DNA from: JAJDXO01 sp965221855
GTDB lineage: Bacteria > Pseudomonadota > Alphaproteobacteria > Rhodospirillales > UBA2165
Direction of reading: 5' to 3'
Assembly (NCBI GenBank): GCA_965221855.1
Contig: CBDCSV010000005.1
Location: forward strand, 124,001 to 188,000
DNA length: 64,000 nucleotides
Shown: in pieces, positions 26,868-34,598 of the stretch
How positions within the stretch are numbered: position 1 is the first letter of the stretch
Layout: every line of letters starts with the position of its first letter
Notes under the pieces: generated by a model
Seen by the model: only the letters and a program-made list of their open reading frames with translations
What the model was told of the DNA's origin: nothing
The model's database searches: none
Made by a program: the position numbers and the translations under genes

Positions 26868-27961
26868 ATACGCCCCGAACTCATCGCGTCCAAAATAATC
26901 TCGGTAATTTGGTCGGGTGTCGCTTGAGGGTGCTCTTGGAATAGTTCTCGACCCACCCGGTTGTTGTAGAGGTCCATCAACTTCTCGCCGTCGGGGTTTG
27001 AATTTCTTTTGCCCTCATAGATGCCGAGTGCAGTTCGCTCATGCGCGTCGCCGAACTGCTTGGAGACTTCAACCCCGGCTTCCTGGGCCATTCTATAGGA
27101 CCAATAGACGTGCCGAAAAGCGTCTTTTTCAAGGCCATTCAGATGGCGTTTTTGGGCGACGGCCTCGGCTTGGGCTCTTGATTCCGAGATTGTGTCGCCA
27201 ACTCGGAAAGAGTCAATTGGCGAGCTGACGGCATTTGCGATGTCGCCGTGGCCTTCGTCCTCATATTCCAATATCTGTTTCAGGACATCGGGATCGACAG
27301 GCCTATCGCCCGGTGGCGGCAGGGTATTGGTGTCATTCTGGGCTTCCGCCGATTCAAGAGTTGGCGGCTCCGGCTCCGGGTCTATGGGCCGTTGCGGCGG
27401 CTCCCGGTCCCCGGGCGGGATTTTGGCCGCGTCGTCGATGTGGCGCATGGAGGTCTCGTCCATGACGCCCGCCAGTTCGATGCGGGCCTTGCGGCCCATG
27501 TCGGGGTTCCTGGCGTAGATCTGCCCCAGCAGGTCGGCGACCTCGGGCGCGGCGGCCTCGCCGTTCCTGGACAGCAAGGTTTGGGCCATGAGGACCGGGA
27601 AGTCGCCGGGATCGGAGCGCCTGCCCAGCACCCGGATGTCCCGCTCGTTCTTGTGCCGGACGGCGGCGCCGGCGGCCGGGATGGGCCGGGTAATGAGGGG
27701 GGTCGCCGGCCGGTGCGCGGCCGATGCGGACAACGCCTTGTTCATGGCCCGGTGGGTGGGGCCGTCCGGGTTGGCGATGCCGTCCACCTCGAGGCCGTTT
27801 GCCTTCTGAAAGTCCTTCATGGCCCCGAACAGTTGGTCGGAATCGGTGGAGACGTAGATGTCGCCGTCCCGGGGCTCCATGAAGCCCAACCGTTCCAGGC
27901 CCATCTGGACCTTGAGGGTGTCCATGGGCCTGTTGTGGTAATTCCAGCGCTGCTGCGACAC
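26831..27961 (-). CDS. Peptidoglycan-binding-like protein with C-terminal DUF6973-type toxin-like domain
   Basis: Up to 376 residues. Residues 15-80 resemble a PG_binding_1 unit (QMGLERLGF, then FGAMKDFQKANGLEVDGIANP). A linker with the RDIRVLGRRSDPG repeat and a proline/acidic stretch follows. The C-terminal 110 residues contain DAFRHVYWSYRMAQEAGVEV and GDAHERTALGIYEG, as in the DUF6973-type domains at the ends of secreted toxins. This layout fits an exported effector acting at or across the cell wall. The listed start is GTG 27961. A better ribosome-binding site serves an in-frame ATG at 27991 that is followed directly by TAA, so the natural start may be lost or regulated. Confidence 0.6.
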   Translation of the reverse strand: MSQQRWNYHNRPMDTLKVQMGLERLGFMEPRDGDIYVSTDSDQLFGAMKDFQKANGLEVDGIANPDGPTHRAMNKALSASAAHRPATPLITRPIPAAGAAVRHKNERDIRVLGRRSDPGDFPVLMAQTLLSRNGEAAAPEVADLLGQIYARNPDMGRKARIELAGVMDETSMRHIDDAAKIPPGDREPPQRPIDPEPEPPTLESAEAQNDTNTLPPPGDRPVDPDVLKQILEYEDEGHGDIANAVSSPIDSFRVGDTISESRAQAEAVAQKRHLNGLEKDAFRHVYWSYRMAQEAGVEVSKQFGDAHERTALGIYEGKRNSNPDGEKLMDLYNNRVGRELFQEHPQATPDQITEIILDAMSSGRIQLRNFSIKRGP

Positions 27962-27985
27962 CGGGTTCGAGAGCGAAAAGGGAAG

Positions 27986-27991
27986 TTACAT
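27986..27991 (-). promoter_or_regulatory. Start-stop minimal frame ATG-TAA in the toxin-like leader
   Basis: On the minus strand AAAGGAACAAGC is followed by ATG TAA, in frame with and ten codons upstream of the GTG used for the 376-residue protein. The frame between is open after the TAA. Either codon 2 has mutated to a stop, or this is a start-stop element limiting translation of the gene. Confidence 0.55.
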
Positions 27992-28010
27992 GCTTGTTCC
28001 TTTGCAAATG

Positions 28011-28040
28011 AAAAAGCCCCGGGGCGAAGGCCGCGGGGCT
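28011..28040 (-). terminator. Rho-independent terminator 2 in the toxin-like leader
   Basis: On the minus strand AGCCCC pairs with GGGGCT around an inner stem with one mismatch and a four-base CTTC loop, followed by TTTTT. It ends 50 bases before the toxin-like coding start and is on the same strand. Confidence 0.75.
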
Positions 28041-28052
28041 GAAAGCGGGCGC

Positions 28053-28076
28053 AAAAAAGCCGCCGGAAACGGCGGC
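28053..28076 (-). terminator. Rho-independent terminator 1 in the toxin-like leader
   Basis: On the minus strand a perfect seven-pair stem GCCGCCG / CGGCGGC with a TTTC loop, followed by six T residues. It is a strong classical terminator standing 52 bases downstream of a promoter-like sequence. It could end a very short RNA or attenuate the toxin-like gene. Confidence 0.85.
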
Positions 28077-28127
28077 TGGGGTTCGAACGGCCGGACCGGT
28101 GCGCACGGCTCCCGATCCTGAGAAAAA

Positions 28128-28157
28128 ACCATACCATATCTGTCGCATGTGTCGCAA
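28128..28157 (-). promoter_or_regulatory. Predicted sigma70-type promoter upstream of the terminator pair
   Basis: Minus-strand TTGCGA at 28157-28152 and TATGGT at 28133-28128, with an 18-base spacer and an AT-rich stretch upstream. The rest of the 28158-28354 interval up to msrA holds no gene that I can support; it is AT-richer than its surroundings. Confidence 0.5.
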
Positions 28158-28354
28158 GCTTTTTTTGAAATATTTTCTTAAATTCGTAGAATTTTCATCC
28201 TAACAAGGATAACCGGGTGAAACAGGGGCGCGGACGCACTTCGAAGTATGAATATGAATGTCCATGCCAACGCAAATCGCGCAGATACGGAAAATAATTA
28301 TAATTCGTGGATGACGGAACGATGCCTGAGAAACCCACCCGCCAAGTCGAAGGG

Positions 28355-28816
28355 TCAGTGGCGGTAGCCGGCTTTCTCGAAATAGCGCTGGTGGTATTCC
28401 TCCGCCGGCCAGAAAACGGAGAAGGGCGCGACCTCGGTGACCACCGGGTTGCGGACGCGCCCGGATTCCTCCAGCCGGGCAATGGCCTTGCGGGCGGCGG
28501 CCTCCTGGTCCGGGGAGTGGTAGTAGACGGCCGAGCGGTATTGGGTGCCGATATCCGGGCCCTGGCGGTTCAGGGTCGTCGGGTCATGCACTTCCCACAG
28601 CTTGTCGAGAAGCTGGTCGAAGGACACCTTCGCCGGGTCGAAGTCGATTTGAACCACTTCCGCGTGGCCGGTCCTGCCGGTGCACACTTCCTCGTAGGTC
28701 GGGTCGTCCTTGGCGCCGCCCGAGTAACCGGAGATCACTTCCGAAACACCGTCCACCTTGCGAAAGGCGGCTTCCACGCCCCAGAAACATCCCGCGCCAA
28801 AGGTTGCTTTTTCCAT
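28355..28816 (-). CDS. msrA: Peptide-methionine (S)-S-oxide reductase
   Basis: A 153-residue MsrA that repairs S-epimers of methionine sulfoxide in proteins using thioredoxin. The catalytic cysteine is C10 in GAGCFWGVE. The family segments SGYSGG, GHAEVV and GTQYRS are intact, and AEEYHQRYFEK closes the fold. Cysteine C45 in YEEVCTGRTGHAEV is the only other cysteine; no C-terminal resolving cysteine is present. It is divergent from the IclR gene. Confidence 0.96.
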   Translation of the reverse strand: MEKATFGAGCFWGVEAAFRKVDGVSEVISGYSGGAKDDPTYEEVCTGRTGHAEVVQIDFDPAKVSFDQLLDKLWEVHDPTTLNRQGPDIGTQYRSAVYYHSPDQEAAARKAIARLEESGRVRNPVVTEVAPFSVFWPAEEYHQRYFEKAGYRH

Positions 28817-28887
28817 GGTATTGCCCCGTTTCTCTTTTCCGGCGTATGATAGGTTATCGATCCCGTAAGATAGTCAGGGAGCGCCCC

Positions 28888-29715
28888 GTGTCGAGCCTTG
28901 AACGCCTGCTCAGTATTCTCGACCTCTATACGGAGGCCGAGCCGGTCTGGACCCTGGAGGAGATCGCTTCCGAAATGGGGTTCACCCGCTCGACCACCTA
29001 CCGCTACGTCAAGGAGCTTTGCGATTCGGGGCTGCTGCTGTCCATCGGCAAGGGGGCCCACGTTCTCGGGCCCAGGATCATCGAGTTCGACCGGCAAATC
29101 CGCAATTGCGATCCGCTGGTGGCGGCGGCGAACGAGGTATTGCCGGCGCGCACCGGCAGCAAAAATCCGGGCTTGTTCCTGGTTTGCAGCCTGTACGGCG
29201 AGAAGGTGCTGTGCATCCACCAGGAGCCGGTGATTTCCGATTTCAGCGTTTCCTATACCCGTGGCCGGCCGATGCCGCTGTTCTATGGGGCGACGGCCAA
29301 GGTGATCCTCGCCTATCTCCCGGAGCGGCGCCTCAGCAAGCTTTTTCTCAACCACCGCCTGGAGATCTCGAAGGCCGGGCTGGGCGGCGAATGGGATGAA
29401 TTCCGGGCCAACCTGAAAGCCATCCGGCAGGCCGGCCATGTCGTCAGCCGCGGCGAGGTCGACCCGGGCTACTATGCGCTCGGGGTGCCCATCATTGCGG
29501 GGGAAAACAAGGTCATCGGAAGCCTGACGCTGGTCGAGCATGACCGGGGACAGTCGTTTCCGGATGAAACCATTGCCGAGGTCACCGAGGCGGGGCACCA
29601 GCTGAGCGAGCAGATCGGCCATATTCTCGACGATCACGATGCCTCGATTTCGACCCATAGGCCGGCCATACCCGCAAGGACGGCCAATGCAAACAGCAAG
29701 CAGGCGATGAAATGA
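28888..29715 (+). CDS. IclR-family transcriptional regulator
   Basis: A 275-residue IclR-type regulator. The N-terminal winged helix-turn-helix is in WTLEEIASEMGFTRSTTYRYVKELC (start 20). The C-terminal effector-binding domain follows from about residue 90 and contains GRPMPLFYGATAKVILAYL and the GEVDPGYYALGVPI stretch. I chose GTG 28888, which has AGGGAG seven bases upstream; an ATG at 28846 lacks a site. IclR proteins usually control catabolic genes in response to an acid ligand. Its neighbours give no clear target; it is divergent from msrA. Confidence 0.88.
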   Translation: MSSLERLLSILDLYTEAEPVWTLEEIASEMGFTRSTTYRYVKELCDSGLLLSIGKGAHVLGPRIIEFDRQIRNCDPLVAAANEVLPARTGSKNPGLFLVCSLYGEKVLCIHQEPVISDFSVSYTRGRPMPLFYGATAKVILAYLPERRLSKLFLNHRLEISKAGLGGEWDEFRANLKAIRQAGHVVSRGEVDPGYYALGVPIIAGENKVIGSLTLVEHDRGQSFPDETIAEVTEAGHQLSEQIGHILDDHDASISTHRPAIPARTANANSKQAMK

Positions 29716-29898
29716 CGGCCGCCATGGGACGGAAGCTTGGACAATTCGGATTTCTCTCCTCACATTCGCTGGAGACGCCGTGAATTAATTTGACAGCCCA
29801 AGGGTTTAGCGCCATTTTGCAATTGGGTTTGGTGCACGTTGTCCACACGAAAACAAGGGTTTCTACGAGCCGCACCGGTCCGGTGCCTTATTGGATCA

Positions 29899-30876
29899 AT
29901 GAGTAATTCGCGCCCAAGTTTCACCGTCTACCTGGCTCAGCCGCGCGGCTTCTGCGCGGGGGTGGAGCGCGCCATCGAAATCGTCGAACGGGCTCTCAAG
30001 CGGTTCGGTCCGCCGGTCTATGTCCGCCACGAGATCGTGCACAACAAGCGGGTCGTCGATACGCTTCGCGAAAAGGGGGCCGTATTCGTCGAAGAGGTCT
30101 CCGACATTCCGGATGGCGCCGTCACCATTTTGAGCGCTCACGGCACGTCGACCGCGGTCGAAAACGAAGCCCTGGACCGGGACTTGCCGGTCATCGACGC
30201 CACATGTCCCCTGGTTTCGAAAGTCCACAAGGAAGGACAAAACCACGCCATGCGCGGGCGGGACGTGGTTCTCGTCGGACACGAGGGTCACCCGGAGGTC
30301 GAAGGGACCCAGGGGCGCATTCCCGGCGGCGTGCATCTGGTAACCTCCATCGAGGACATCGATACCTTGGAGGTCGCCGATCCCGAGAACGTCGCCTACG
30401 TTACCCAAACGACCCTGAGCGTCGACGATACCCGTGACATCATCGAGGCGTTGAAGCTGAGGTTTCCGGCAATCGTCGGCCCCGATGTCCGCGACATCTG
30501 CTACGCCACTCAAAACCGCCAGCAGGCCGTGCGCGACATCATCAGGGATGTCGACCTGCTACTTGTCGTCGGCGCGCAAAACAGTTCCAACTCGAATCGG
30601 CTGCGGGAAATCGGCTCGGAGACGGGCGTACCCAGCTATCTCATCGACGATGCGACGTCCCTTGACCCGGATTGGCTGTCGGGCGTGAAGACGATCGGGG
30701 TTACCGCGGGCGCCTCGGCGCCGGAAGAACTGGTTCAGGAGTTGATCGATCGGCTGTCCGAGCTGGGCGACATCGATTTGCAGCCGGTCAGCGGCGTGGA
30801 AGAGACCGTCCAATTCAAACTGCCGCCGCAGTTGGCGGACGGCTCCGCGGCTGGAAGCTCGGTCGAGGCGGGGTAG
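29899..30876 (+). CDS. ispH: 4-hydroxy-3-methylbut-2-enyl diphosphate reductase
   Basis: A 325-residue IspH, the last enzyme of the MEP pathway, converting HMBPP to IPP and DMAPP with a 4Fe-4S cluster. The three cluster cysteines are in GFCAGVERA, IDATCPLVSKVH and DICYATQNRQ. The substrate-binding VGAQNSSNSNRL and SAHGTS segments are intact. I start it at ATG 29899; an in-frame upstream start at 29839 adds 20 unrelated residues. It converges on hpnD and lies within 2 kb of ispG, so isoprenoid supply and hopanoid synthesis are clustered. Confidence 0.97.
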   Translation: MSNSRPSFTVYLAQPRGFCAGVERAIEIVERALKRFGPPVYVRHEIVHNKRVVDTLREKGAVFVEEVSDIPDGAVTILSAHGTSTAVENEALDRDLPVIDATCPLVSKVHKEGQNHAMRGRDVVLVGHEGHPEVEGTQGRIPGGVHLVTSIEDIDTLEVADPENVAYVTQTTLSVDDTRDIIEALKLRFPAIVGPDVRDICYATQNRQQAVRDIIRDVDLLLVVGAQNSSNSNRLREIGSETGVPSYLIDDATSLDPDWLSGVKTIGVTAGASAPEELVQELIDRLSELGDIDLQPVSGVEETVQFKLPPQLADGSAAGSSVEAG

Positions 30877-30969
30877 GGGCCGGCATTCAGGTTTTCCTTG
30901 CCTATTGGTCGTGGCTCTCACACCGGTCCACCAGCGAACGCGGCCCCGTTCATACGCCCGCCGGTCAAT

Positions 30970-31809
30970 TCAAAGATAGGATGCCATTGCGATGCCGAGC
31001 TTCTCGAGCTTGGACAGCCGAACTGGCGCCCGCGGCGGGCTCCATCCCCGTTGTTGGAGACGCTCGAATGAACGGCGGTAGACCCGCATCATGATCTTCG
31101 CGGTCCGAACGCGCTTGGCGTCGCAATGGCGCATCGCGAATTCAGCCTCGCGGTATCGGCTGGAGGCCAGTTGGGAAACTGTCTCGAGGACCGCCGGCAG
31201 ATTCGGATGCCGGACGATTGACGAGGCGTCGTCGTGGCCGATACCGGCCCGCGACAGCATTGATTTCGGCAGGTAGACGCGGTCCCGGCCGGCGTCCTCG
31301 TCGATGTCCCGGAGAATATTGGTCAGTTGCAGCGCATCGCCCAGGGTCCTGGCCAGCCTTTGTCCCATCGGGCCGGTCTCGCCGAAGACCGCGACCGACA
31401 GCCTGCCGACGGCGCAGGCCACGCGGTCGCAGTAGACGAACAGCTCGGCGAGATCGTCGATCCTCAACCGGTCCACCGAATCCATGTGCATGCCGTCGAT
31501 GACGTCGATCAGGTCCCGGCGGGCCAGCGGATATGTCCTCGCCGCATCGGCAAGGGCCGTCCCGATGGGCGTCGCCGGCCGGCCCTCGAACACTCTTTGG
31601 ATTTCCGCCCGCCACTCGTTCAGCGCGGACTGTTTTTCCAATTCGGATCCCGCGTCGTCGGCAATGTCGTCGACCACCCGGCAGAACGCATAGATGGCGA
31701 ACATGGCGTTTCTCTGCCGGGCGGGCATCAAACGCATCGCCCAGTAGAACGAAGTTCCGGATTCCCTTACCAGGCCGGCAATGTCGGCGGCTTCGGCTTC
31801 GGGGGTCAT
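30970..31809 (-). CDS. hpnD: Presqualene diphosphate synthase HpnD
   Basis: A 279-residue squalene/phytoene synthase-family enzyme. The first aspartate-rich motif is FCRVVDDIADD and the second DIDEDAGRDRVYLP, with the family pattern YCDRVACAVGRLSVAVFG between. HpnD makes presqualene diphosphate from two farnesyl diphosphates. The start is ATG 31809; a longer in-frame start at 31944 would overlap hpnC and adds a low-complexity arginine-rich stretch. It lies downstream of hpnC in the same direction. No hpnE reductase is present in the window. Confidence 0.9.
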   Translation of the reverse strand: MTPEAEAADIAGLVRESGTSFYWAMRLMPARQRNAMFAIYAFCRVVDDIADDAGSELEKQSALNEWRAEIQRVFEGRPATPIGTALADAARTYPLARRDLIDVIDGMHMDSVDRLRIDDLAELFVYCDRVACAVGRLSVAVFGETGPMGQRLARTLGDALQLTNILRDIDEDAGRDRVYLPKSMLSRAGIGHDDASSIVRHPNLPAVLETVSQLASSRYREAEFAMRHCDAKRVRTAKIMMRVYRRSFERLQQRGWSPPRAPVRLSKLEKLGIAMASYL

Positions 31810-31906
31810 GGCGCGCCCCCATGGAACCGGATCATATTCGTCCCTTCCGGCCGGGAGCGGCCGAACCAGAATATCCGCGGGTCGAGTGCGAGGCGGGGCG
31901 GCATGG

Positions 31907-32803
31907 TTATCGGACCGGGGTCCTTGGCGCAACGACGCCGCCAAGGAAGCAGGCCGCGTATTCCGCCTTGCTCAGGGCGACGCGGGCCGCCAGCGGATCC
32001 CGCCGGCGAAGCTTGTCCGCCAGCCTGCGGGCGATTCGAACGATGACCGCGGATTCCCTGCACAGACGGGCGTCCTTCAGGACCAGGGGGAGTTCCGCCG
32101 CCGGTTCGAGCAGCGGGGCGGCCTCGTCGAGCACCCTGTCGATCAGCCCGCGTCCCGGACCGGACAGCCGCCGGTCGAGCAGGGAGTTGACGTGCAGGCC
32201 GGCGGCGTCGAACCAGGGCGCCGGAATATAGACCCGGTCGAGGAGCAAATAGTCCTCCTTGCAGTCCTGCAGATGGTTCAGGACCTGGAGAAGATTGCAC
32301 AACGCATCCGACTGGAGGTAACCGGCCCGGTCCTCCCCGTGCAGGTCCAGGAGGTAGCGGCCGACCGGCGCCGCCGACCGGTTGCAGTAGTCGATCAGGT
32401 CGTCCCAGTCCCGGTAGCGGCGCTTGGTCGCGTCCTGTTTGAAGGCCGATACGAGGTCCAGGCAGTGCCGGTCGGTCACCGCCGTCTCCCGCAGGCTGTC
32501 CCGCATGAGCAATGCCGTCTCGAAGCCGTCCCTTCGCTCGCCGCTTTGCAGAACCCCGGCAAAGCCGTCGAGGCGTTCGAGTTTCTCCTCGGGCTGCAGA
32601 ATGGGCGAGTCCGCAATGTCGTCGATGGCCCGCGCGAACCTGTAGAATTTCGCGATGTGCGGTCTCAGATGGGCCGGCAAGAGCCATGAACCCACGGGAA
32701 AATTCTCATAGGCGGCGTCCTTGCCGGAGGGCGCCTCGGGGCCGGCATGCAAACCGCCGCCAATTCCGGGCGTTGAAACGTTTATCGCGGGCGTGTCATC
32801 CAT
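31907..32803 (-). CDS. hpnC: Hydroxysqualene synthase HpnC
   Basis: A 298-residue squalene/phytoene synthase-family protein of the HpnC branch. Motifs are RFARAIDDIADSP, YCNRSAAPVGRYLLDLHG and LQDCKEDYLLLDRVYIP. HpnC converts presqualene diphosphate to hydroxysqualene, the step between HpnD and HpnE in hopanoid precursor synthesis. The N-terminal 35 residues are a variable leader; ATG 32803 is the first codon that leaves room for a promoter shared with divergent ispG, 96 bases away. Confidence 0.9.
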   Translation of the reverse strand: MDDTPAINVSTPGIGGGLHAGPEAPSGKDAAYENFPVGSWLLPAHLRPHIAKFYRFARAIDDIADSPILQPEEKLERLDGFAGVLQSGERRDGFETALLMRDSLRETAVTDRHCLDLVSAFKQDATKRRYRDWDDLIDYCNRSAAPVGRYLLDLHGEDRAGYLQSDALCNLLQVLNHLQDCKEDYLLLDRVYIPAPWFDAAGLHVNSLLDRRLSGPGRGLIDRVLDEAAPLLEPAAELPLVLKDARLCRESAVIVRIARRLADKLRRRDPLAARVALSKAEYAACFLGGVVAPRTPVR

Positions 32804-32899
32804 GACGGGCGTCGTGATCCAGGTTGGCAGAACCTCTCCGGAAGGGTAGATATACGCTAGAATATCAGACATTATGCTGAAATTAAGGCAGAAGCGCAA

Positions 32900-34162
32900 A
32901 TGAACGAGATGTCGGACGCGGCTCCCCCGGCAACCGGTGCGGCCCCAAGGCGCGCCTCGCTGCCCGTGGACGTCGATGGCGTGATCATCGGCGGCGCCTC
33001 GCCGATTGTCGTCCAGTCCATGACCAATACCGATACGGCCGATGCCGCCGCGACCGCCGAGCAGGTGGCCGCGCTGGCGCGGGCGGGGTCCGAAGTGGTC
33101 CGGATTACCGTCAACACCGAGGAGGCGGCGCGCGAAGTCCCGAGGATCCGGGAAATGCTGGATGTCCGGGGGGAAGGCGTTCCGCTGGTCGGCGATTTCC
33201 ATTACAACGGCCACACCCTGCTGACCAAGTATCCCGAATGCGCGGAAGCCCTCGCCAAGTACCGGATCAATCCGGGCAACGTGGGTTTCAAGGAAAAGCG
33301 GGATGTCCAGTTCACCACGATGATCGAGAAAGCCATCGAGTTCGGCAAGCCCGTCCGGATCGGCGTGAACTGGGGCAGTCTCGATGCGGATTTGCTGGCC
33401 CGCCTGATGGACGAGAATGCCCAACGGCCCGATCCGAAGGACTCGCAGGAGGTTCTCAGGGAGGCCCTGGTCGCCTCGGCGCTGGAAAGCGCGGCGCTGG
33501 CGACGGATATCGGGCTGTCCGCGAACCGCATCGTCCTTTCGTGCAAGGTATCGAACGTTCAGGATCTGATTGCCGTCTACGGCGATCTGGCGGCGCGATG
33601 CGATTACGCGCTTCATCTCGGCCTGACCGAGGCCGGAATGGGGTCCAAGGGGATCGTCGCCTCCACCGCGGCGCTGGCGGTGCTCCTGCAGCAGGGGATC
33701 GGAGACACCATCCGGATTTCACTGACGCCCGAGCCCGGCGGCGACAGGACCCGGGAGGCCATCGTCGCGCAGGAGATTCTGCAGTCGATGGGTCTGCGCT
33801 CGTTCGTGCCCCAGATTGTCGCGTGCCCGGGCTGCGGCCGGACGACCAGCACCGTGTTCCAGGAATTGGCGGACGAAATCCAGACCTATGTCCGCGACAA
33901 GATGCCGGAGTGGAGCAGGTCCTTCGAAGGCGTCGAGACCATGCAGGTGGCCGTCATGGGGTGCATCGTCAACGGTCCCGGCGAAAGCAAGCACGCCAAT
34001 ATCGGCATCAGCCTGCCCGGTACCGGCGAGCAGCCGGCGGCGCCGGTTTTCGTCGACGGCGAGAAGACCGTCACCCTTCGAGGCGCCAATATCGGCGACG
34101 AATTCAAGGCGATCGTCGACCAGTATGTCGCCGACAGGTATCCGCCGCGGGAAGCCGGCTAG
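32900..34162 (+). CDS. ispG: 4-hydroxy-3-methylbut-2-enyl diphosphate synthase
   Basis: A 420-residue bacterial-type IspG, the penultimate MEP-pathway enzyme, making HMBPP from MEcPP with a 4Fe-4S cluster. An N-terminal TIM barrel (VQSMTNTDTADAAAT, GDFHYNGH, RINPGNVG) is followed by the C-terminal cluster domain with CPGCGRTTSTVFQ and MGCIVNGPGESKHANIGISL. AAGG precedes the ATG. It is divergent from hpnC, and the tRNA-Phe gene follows 96 bases downstream. Confidence 0.97.
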   Translation: MNEMSDAAPPATGAAPRRASLPVDVDGVIIGGASPIVVQSMTNTDTADAAATAEQVAALARAGSEVVRITVNTEEAAREVPRIREMLDVRGEGVPLVGDFHYNGHTLLTKYPECAEALAKYRINPGNVGFKEKRDVQFTTMIEKAIEFGKPVRIGVNWGSLDADLLARLMDENAQRPDPKDSQEVLREALVASALESAALATDIGLSANRIVLSCKVSNVQDLIAVYGDLAARCDYALHLGLTEAGMGSKGIVASTAALAVLLQQGIGDTIRISLTPEPGGDRTREAIVAQEILQSMGLRSFVPQIVACPGCGRTTSTVFQELADEIQTYVRDKMPEWSRSFEGVETMQVAVMGCIVNGPGESKHANIGISLPGTGEQPAAPVFVDGEKTVTLRGANIGDEFKAIVDQYVADRYPPREAG

Positions 34163-34178
34163 TCCCCGGCGGGCACGC

Positions 34179-34207
34179 TGGACAGTCCCCAAAGAATTCT
34201 CTATACA
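34179..34207 (+). promoter_or_regulatory. Predicted promoter of the tRNA-Phe gene
   Basis: TGGACA at 34179-34184 and TATACA at 34202-34207 with a 17-base spacer, 51 bases before the tRNA. Confidence 0.55.
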
Positions 34208-34258
34208 CCCCCGTCCGCCCGCGGCGCCCGGCGCCGGTAGCGGAGCGGACGCCCGGAT

Positions 34259-34334
34259 GCCCAGGTAGCTCAGTTGGTAGAGCACATGACTGAAAATCAT
34301 GGTGTCGGTGGTTCGATTCCGCCCCTGGGCACCA
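34259..34334 (+). tRNA. tRNA-Phe (anticodon GAA), CCA encoded
   Basis: A 76-base cloverleaf. The acceptor stem GCCCAGG pairs with CCTGGGC and is followed by A-CCA. The D-loop has AGCTCAGTTGGTAGAGC, the anticodon loop CTGAAAA with GAA, and the T-loop GGTTCGATTCC. It is intact on the left side of a mobile island whose right border repeats its 3' half. Confidence 0.97.
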
Positions 34335-34385
34335 CTTCTCCATTATTTTCAATGAATTGAAGAAAATACCCGGTGCTTGCCCGAT
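34292..34385 (+). repeat. Left attachment-type direct repeat (tRNA-Phe 3' half plus 51 bases)
   Basis: Ninety-four bases identical, without mismatch, to 36620-36713. The repeat begins in the tRNA anticodon loop and runs 51 bases past the encoded CCA. This is the signature left by tyrosine-recombinase integration into a tRNA gene. No integrase is found between the repeats. Confidence 0.9.
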
Positions 34386-34412
34386 CAGGGCGCCGACGGA
34401 TCAAACTGTCAG

Positions 34413-34598
34413 GTGACTACGGTCTCGATACAGCCTTCGGACTATGACGGTGTGGTCTATACCAAGCTGGACGATGCGGGCGTCTGGAAGAAAAAACTTG
34501 TTCAGGAATTGAAGGTCGCCGATTTTAGTGTCGACGCCAACAAGGTGATTTGGACAGGTAACGTCAAGAGTTATGTGTCAGGGAGACTGGGGTACTGA
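34413..34598 (+). pseudogene. Short frame upstream of the MNT gene, interrupted by the IS256-family element
   Basis: A frame from about GTG 34413 (open back to 34377, inside the repeat) encodes QPSDYDGVVYTKLDDAGVW and ends KVIWT where the IS begins. Removing the IS and one target copy gives a TGA directly after KVIWT that overlaps the ATG of the MNT gene. The frame was therefore probably the coupled upstream neighbour of the toxin-antitoxin pair. Its present 3' end, up to 34598, is IS sequence. It may itself be a fragment cut at the attachment site. No family recognised. Confidence 0.5.

Noticed and set aside
28075..28100. GTTCGAAC on the minus strand, resembling a tRNA T-loop
   Set aside because: No acceptor stem, anticodon arm or CCA can be folded around it; it is the leader upstream of a terminator.
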